From NCBI RefSeq assembly GCF_020177055.1, contig NZ_JAIQXT010000010.1, positions 46,077-110,076 on the forward strand: a DNA stretch of 64,000 nt, written 5' to 3'. Source of the DNA: Sphingomonas sp. R647 (GTDB taxonomy: Bacteria; Pseudomonadota; Alphaproteobacteria; Sphingomonadales; Sphingomonadaceae). The notes under the pieces are model-generated. The model did no database searches. It saw nothing but the letters and a program-made list of their open reading frames with translations, and had not been told where the DNA came from. The position numbers were made by a program, and so were the translations under genes. Of this stretch, positions 59,842-64,000 are shown one piece after another (position 1 is the stretch's first letter; each line of letters begins with the position of its first letter).

Positions 59842-59918
59842 TGGTGGGCCCGGCAGGACTTGAACCCGCAACCTAGCCGTTATGAGCGGCCAGCTCTAAC
59901 CAATTGAGCTACAGGCCC
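59842..59918 (-). tRNA. tRNA with CAT anticodon, probably tRNA-Ile2
   Basis: A 77-nt cloverleaf on the minus strand: acceptor GGGCCTG with CGGGCCC, encoded CCA, T-loop GTTCAAGTC and anticodon loop CTCATAA. CAT may be elongator Met or Ile2 (lysidine-modified). The GGGCCTG acceptor and the body resemble Ile2, but sequence alone does not decide. Confidence 0.85.
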
Positions 59919-59937
59919 CGCCAGCGCGACCCGCCGA

Positions 59938-60978
59938 TTAAGGGCGATCCGCCGCTCCGGCAAGCGCTGCGAGTATCTGGTCGTGCGACGCGGGCGCGAT
60001 GCCGAGCCGGTCGAGCAGCGCGAACGCCCGCTCCCACCAGCGGCGAAACCCGGCCAGCTCGCCCGCGTCGCGGACATAGGGCGTAAAGCCCGGCGCTGCG
60101 GACGGCGAATGATAGGAGAACATCAGCAGCCGCACGTCCGAATCGGCCGCCACCCGAATCGCGTCGAGCGCCAGGTCGATCGGCATGTCTTCAGGCGTCA
60201 GCGCGACGCGCGACGACAGTTTCAGCCGCGAGGCGATGCCCCGCCCACGCGGCACTCGGCCCAGCGCCTCATGCAACGCGATCCCGCCGCGCCGCAGTGC
60301 CCCGGTGTAAACGGTGGTCAGCGGGATCTCGATCAGATTGCCCTCTCCCGTCGCAAAGGCATGGTTGGGGATCGCGCGATAGTCCGGACCGCCCTCTGCG
60401 GCATAGCTATAGCCCGAGCGCATCGAGGTATCGACACGATAGTCCGCCGCCGCGAGCAGGCCGAGCGTGTCGGGCCCAAGGCCATAGCGCCCGGTCCGCA
60501 TCATCACCGGCCGCCGCCCGAATGCGTCGGCAATCCCGTCGGTCAGCGCCGCGATTTTCGCCACCTGCAGATCGCGCGGAAGGTTGCCGAGGAAGCTGTT
60601 GCGCGGGCTCACCACTTCGTCATGCGGCGGGTTGACCCATGGGTGCAGCTGCGATCCAATCGCCGATCCGCCATCGGCCATCAGCGCCTTGAGAATGTCT
60701 ACCGACCGCGCACAGCGCACGATCGGATCGTCGATCATATAGGTCGCCGGGACGCCATGATCGGCGAACAGCGCATGGATGCCGGGCAAGGCGTCCATCG
60801 CCCGCGTCCCCCGATTCTCGCGCGCCAGCGGCTGCGACCAGTCGAATTCTTCCTCGGTATCGACGAACACCGCAAAGCGCGTGCCGAAGCTGTCCGGCCA
60901 CTGCACGGCGGCATCGGCTGGCGGTGCAGACGGCCGATAGCCGCCCGGTTCGGGCTGGGGTTGCGCTGCGCTATTCAC
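59938..60978 (-). CDS. Polysaccharide deacetylase-family protein
   Basis: The 346-residue product has the NodB-like barrel start FAVFVDTEEEFDWSQPL with the metal-binding Asp, then GVPATYMIDDPIV, GSQLHPWVNPP with the histidine, RTGRYGLGP and MFSYHSPS near the end. It resembles WalW-like deacetylase proteins common in sphingomonads. Its substrate is unknown. It lies beyond the tRNAs and is probably chromosomal. Confidence 0.8.
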   Translation of the reverse strand: MNSAAQPQPEPGGYRPSAPPADAAVQWPDSFGTRFAVFVDTEEEFDWSQPLARENRGTRAMDALPGIHALFADHGVPATYMIDDPIVRCARSVDILKALMADGGSAIGSQLHPWVNPPHDEVVSPRNSFLGNLPRDLQVAKIAALTDGIADAFGRRPVMMRTGRYGLGPDTLGLLAAADYRVDTSMRSGYSYAAEGGPDYRAIPNHAFATGEGNLIEIPLTTVYTGALRRGGIALHEALGRVPRGRGIASRLKLSSRVALTPEDMPIDLALDAIRVAADSDVRLLMFSYHSPSAAPGFTPYVRDAGELAGFRRWWERAFALLDRLGIAPASHDQILAALAGAADRP

Positions 60979-60988
60979 AGGCGCTGGT

Positions 60989-63328
60989 TTAGCGCGCCTG
61001 TTCCAAAGACTTGGTTACCATCGCGGGTAGGTCGACCGTCACCGCTTCGGGCGTGATGGCCAGCGACCCGCCCAACTCGCGCGCGATGTTGCGGACTAGC
61101 CGCAGCGCAAAGCCGGTGCCGAGCAGCGCCGTATCCTCATGCTCGTCATCCAGGTCGAACAGCGTATCGCCGGTGTAGGCGGCGAGCGCTTCGGGCCGGT
61201 CAAACGCGATCGCGACCCGGCCGGCGTCCTCGCTCACCTGCACCCCGACCCGCTCGCCGTCACGCGCGGCGGACAACAGCGTCGCCAGGAGACGCGCCAT
61301 CATCCGCTCGATCGCGCGCGCATCGCCGCGCACCACCGGATCATCGATCGGCAGCGAAATCCACGCACCCCGCATCTCGGCCAGCGCGGCCAGATCGTCG
61401 GCGATCCGCGAGAGCAACGGACGCAACGTCACTTCGCTCGATGCGAGCTTCAGCGCCGAAGCGTCGATCCGCGCCGCAATGTCCAAATCGTCGATCGCGG
61501 CGAGCAGCGCGCGCGCGTGCATGCGGATCGTCCCGGCACGCTCGCGATAGACCGGCGGCGCGTCACCCAGCATCTCGCGCTCAATCATCTCGGCAAAGCC
61601 CGCTATCGCATTGGTCGGCGTGCGCAGCTCATGCATCAGCTGCCGCAGCGAATCCGCAGCCGGGTTCGGCGGCGGCGGCGTGGTCACCACCGCGCTCTCT
61701 TCACGCCGTGGCCGACGCGCGGTGCCACGATAGCCCGAGAAGCGTCCGGTCGCGCGGTCGAACGCGGGCGCACCCGAAATCCGCCATTCCCCGGCAGCAT
61801 CCGATTCGCCGACCACCATCAGCCGCGCGTCGCTGAACACCGCACGCTGGCGCAGCGCTCCGGCCGCCACGCCATCGGCGCGCGATGCTCCGCTCGATGC
61901 ATTGAGTTCGAGCGACAGGCCGATCAGCGGCGCACGCGACACGCCCTCGACCCAGCGGATTACGCCCTGCTCGTCGGTTTCGAAGCGGAAGCCATCGACG
62001 CGCACCGGCATCGGCGTATGCGCAGCGCGCTCCTGCTGCAGCGTGTAGAAGGCGTCGATCCGCGCGACGACCTCGGCAATCTCGAACGGGCCAGCGGGCT
62101 CGGCGACCGCATCGTCCGGTCCGGCCGCATCGGCTTCCGAATTACCCAGAATGAAGGAATCATCCATGTCCGACGCCTGCCCGTCGTCCGACTCCGCGGC
62201 AAGGGGCAATGCGACGGACCGTTCGGCATCGGTCCCGCTTTGGGCCGTGGCGAGGCTGTCCTGGTCCTGACCTGCCCCAAGCGCCCGCGCGACCACCGGA
62301 ATGCCGAGCGCCGCCGTTGCCAGCGACACGAAGGGCGAGATGTTGGCGGGCACCGCGCTGGGCTCGGCTTCCTGCTCAGGTTCAAGCTCGGTCTCAAGCT
62401 CAGGCTCAACGGCGACCGGCGCAGGCTCAACTTCCACCGCCGGCAGCACGACCGGATCGAGCACCGGACGCAGTCGCATGCGGATCCGCGATTCGACCTT
62501 CGCCACCGCATCCAGCACCGAATCCGCTTCCCCGATCGCAATCGGCTCGGCCTCCTCATCCTCCCGGATCACCCGAAGCGCGACGAGCGCGGGCGTATCG
62601 GCATGGGCGAGCTCGACCGGCTCAACCAACTCAGGGTCAGCCATGACAGGCACTTCGTCGACCGCTTCGACCGGCATCGGCTCGACTTGCTCCAGCGCAG
62701 GAGCCTCCTCGATCACAACCGGAGCCGCGTCGGAAACCGGCGCCTCCAGCACCTCCGCCTCGGCAGCGACCGGCTGAACATCCTCCGCGACCGCACCCGC
62801 TACAACGAAATCGACCGGCCCGAACGCCTCCAGCGCCCGCTCGATCCCCGGCGGAAGGTCACGGCGTCCGCGCAGCACCGATCGCGCCGCCGACGACATG
62901 CGCGGCAGCAGTTCGATCCACTCGCCCGACGCCAGCCGCGCCGAACGCAGCAGCGGGGCCGCCACCGAAATCTCGTCGAGCACGCACAATGCGACCAACG
63001 GCGCGGGTGGATTGGCATGCTCCAGCGCGCGGGCGCTCGCCGCGCGGACGCCGATCGGCACCTCGTCGCGAATCCGCCGAAGCAGGTTGAACGCGCGCGC
63101 ATCCGCCGCTACCCGACGCCGGCCGATCAGGTCGACGATCTGACGCCACGCCGATGCCTTGCCGAATGATGTCGAAACATCGCCGGCCAGCACGGTTTCC
63201 AGGGTGTCGTCGTAACGCAAAAAACGGTCTGCCCAGTCGGGCCGGAAAATCGGCCGGTAAGGATTCCTTAACCCGCCCGAAGCCCCCGTGGAAACAGGAG
63301 AATTCGTCCCGAAAGCGTGCCGTCGCAT
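60989..63328 (-). CDS. Sensor histidine kinase with long acidic linker
   Basis: The 779-residue product has an N-terminal region of unknown family (about 1-180), a long Glu/Pro/Val-rich linker (about 200-390), a PAS-like segment (RVDGFRFETDEQGVIRWVEG) and a HisKA core with the phospho-acceptor in LRQLMHELRTPTNAIAGF. The ATPase part (GTGFALRLVRNIARELGGSLAI) lacks an obvious N-box, so kinase activity is uncertain. The start at 63328 has no clear ribosome-binding site. It is divergent from an Lrp gene. Confidence 0.85.
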   Translation of the reverse strand: MRRHAFGTNSPVSTGASGGLRNPYRPIFRPDWADRFLRYDDTLETVLAGDVSTSFGKASAWRQIVDLIGRRRVAADARAFNLLRRIRDEVPIGVRAASARALEHANPPAPLVALCVLDEISVAAPLLRSARLASGEWIELLPRMSSAARSVLRGRRDLPPGIERALEAFGPVDFVVAGAVAEDVQPVAAEAEVLEAPVSDAAPVVIEEAPALEQVEPMPVEAVDEVPVMADPELVEPVELAHADTPALVALRVIREDEEAEPIAIGEADSVLDAVAKVESRIRMRLRPVLDPVVLPAVEVEPAPVAVEPELETELEPEQEAEPSAVPANISPFVSLATAALGIPVVARALGAGQDQDSLATAQSGTDAERSVALPLAAESDDGQASDMDDSFILGNSEADAAGPDDAVAEPAGPFEIAEVVARIDAFYTLQQERAAHTPMPVRVDGFRFETDEQGVIRWVEGVSRAPLIGLSLELNASSGASRADGVAAGALRQRAVFSDARLMVVGESDAAGEWRISGAPAFDRATGRFSGYRGTARRPRREESAVVTTPPPPNPAADSLRQLMHELRTPTNAIAGFAEMIEREMLGDAPPVYRERAGTIRMHARALLAAIDDLDIAARIDASALKLASSEVTLRPLLSRIADDLAALAEMRGAWISLPIDDPVVRGDARAIERMMARLLATLLSAARDGERVGVQVSEDAGRVAIAFDRPEALAAYTGDTLFDLDDEHEDTALLGTGFALRLVRNIARELGGSLAITPEAVTVDLPAMVTKSLEQAR

Positions 63329-63412
63329 AGTGGGACAATTGCGCTTGCCAGTAATTATATTATGTCTAACTCGCACAATGCGACCGAATCATGTGGCGCA
63401 GGGGAATCATCA

Positions 63413-63874
63413 ATGGCTTTCGACGATATCGACCGGCAAATCATGGCGCATCTGCAGGATGATGGGCGCATGACCAATGTCGAGCTGGCCGATCGCGTCG
63501 GTTTAACCGCCCCGCCATGCCTGCGCCGCGTCCGCGCGCTGGAAGAAAAAGGTGCGATCCGCGGCTATCATGCCGATCTCGACCCCAATTGGCTGGGCTA
63601 TTCGATCACCGTCTTCGCGATGGTCAGCCTCAAGAGCCAGGCCGAATCCGATCTCGAAGCGTTCGAGGCGCATGTCGCCGCGATCCCCGAGATTCGCGAA
63701 TGCTATATGCTCAACGGCGATATCGACTTCATCCTCAAGATCGTCGCGCGCGACCTGGCGGGGTTCCAGCAGTTCCTCACGACCCGGCTGACCACTGCGC
63801 CCAACGTCGCGCATGTCCGCACGTCGCTGACCATCCGCACGTCGAAGTCGCACCCCGGCGTCCCGGTCGACTGA
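63413..63874 (+). CDS. Lrp/AsnC family regulator
   Basis: The 153-residue product has the AsnC-type HTH (FDDIDRQIMAHLQDDGRMTNVELADRVGLTAPPCLRRVRALE) and RAM domain (EIRECYMLNGDIDFILKIVARDLAGFQQFL), complete in length. The ATG follows AGGGGA. It probably responds to an amino acid; targets are unknown. The neighbouring kinase is divergent. Confidence 0.93.
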   Translation: MAFDDIDRQIMAHLQDDGRMTNVELADRVGLTAPPCLRRVRALEEKGAIRGYHADLDPNWLGYSITVFAMVSLKSQAESDLEAFEAHVAAIPEIRECYMLNGDIDFILKIVARDLAGFQQFLTTRLTTAPNVAHVRTSLTIRTSKSHPGVPVD

Positions 63875-63882
63875 ACAAAAAA

Positions 63883-63904
63883 GGGGCGGCACCACGGCCG
63901 CCCC
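63883..63904 (-). terminator. Terminator hairpin for a leftward transcript
   Basis: An 8-bp stem GGGGCGGC/GCCGCCCC (63883-63890 and 63897-63904) is preceded on the plus strand by six A residues (63877-63882). On the minus strand this reads hairpin then TTTTTT, so it should end a gene entering from beyond the right edge. It may also serve the Lrp transcript weakly. Confidence 0.6.
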
Positions 63905-63930
63905 TGTTCCCCAGCGTTGTTGGGCGGCAC

Positions 63931-64000
63931 CGGCCCGCTCCCCCACCCGGCCACCCAACGACAGTGTATTCTCTGGGTGGCCGGGTGGGGGAGCGGGCCG
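63931..64000. repeat. Perfect 27-bp inverted repeat
   Basis: The arm at 63931-63957 and its exact reverse complement at 63974-64000 are separated by 16 nt. The arms are very GC-rich (CGGCCCGCTCCCCCACCCGG followed by CCACCCA). It ends at the window edge and may extend further. Possibly a REP-like or terminator element. Confidence 0.85.

Overview
The window is GC-rich DNA, very probably from a sphingomonad (Alphaproteobacteria, Sphingomonadaceae). The supporting signs are small proteins resembling DUF5818, DUF6894, DUF3606 and DUF6117 families, an HWE histidine kinase, several TonB-dependent receptors, and a conjugative-element backbone (DUF736, DUF2285, DUF2840, TraF peptidase, long ParB, DUF932) that is common in sphingomonads. 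Identification is by protein recognition only; no search was run.

Layout. (1) 1-4.7 kb and 12.0-19.5 kb, all on the minus strand: two blocks of plasmid/ICE backbone. From the right these are DUF932, ParB, DUF6117-like, Toprim primase, DUF2493, a one-domain sigma-like protein and an MNT-HEPN fusion; then three small unknown proteins, DUF736, DUF2285, a DNA-binding HTH protein, DUF2840 and TraF, which runs off the left edge. (2) 4.7-12 kb: cargo splitting the backbone (AT-richer acyltransferase, azoreductase remnant, aldo/keto reductase with LysR regulator, DUF6894-like protein, HWE kinase, SRPBCC protein). (3) 19.7-29.8 kb: stress and signalling cargo (DUF3606, MHYT hybrid kinase, AlkB with a DksA/TraR zinc protein, NnrD with a phosphatase, a HipBA toxin-antitoxin with three operator copies, and tails of two decayed genes). 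(4) 29.9-37.2 kb: a secreted protein and exported amidohydrolase, convergent with a five-gene iron-uptake operon (TonB receptor, DUF3649, PepSY, DUF3325, DUF4198) joined by ATGA overlaps. (5) 37.2-52.4 kb: a catabolic region built around a MalT-like LuxR regulator: NCS1 permease, DUF917, HyuA, a second siderophore-type receptor, a second amidohydrolase, an esterase, an amidase, an ornithine cyclodeaminase-type enzyme and an Lrp regulator. Tandem TTACCCG-type boxes spaced 20-21 bp lie ahead of five transcription units here. (6) 52.4-58.2 kb: MFS transporter, IclR regulator, SDR, aldehyde dehydrogenase and CaiB-type CoA transferase around a concentric palindrome. (7) 58.3-59.8 kb: a P4-type integrase next to tRNA-Pro, followed by a tRNA with CAT anticodon. 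(8) 59.9-64 kb: probable core chromosome (deacetylase-like protein, histidine kinase, Lrp regulator) ending in a 27-bp perfect inverted repeat.

Interpretation. The integrase lies beside the 3' end of tRNA-Pro, so everything left of about 59.72 kb could be one integrated conjugative element of more than 59 kb carrying regulatory and catabolic cargo; the other attachment site is not visible. The most interesting candidate system is the LuxR-centred module. A siderophore-type receptor, esterase, amidase, HyuA/DUF917 and cyclodeaminase, sharing a repeated promoter motif, look like a co-regulated pathway for taking up and breaking down an amide-, ester- or imide-containing compound whose identity cannot be read from sequence.
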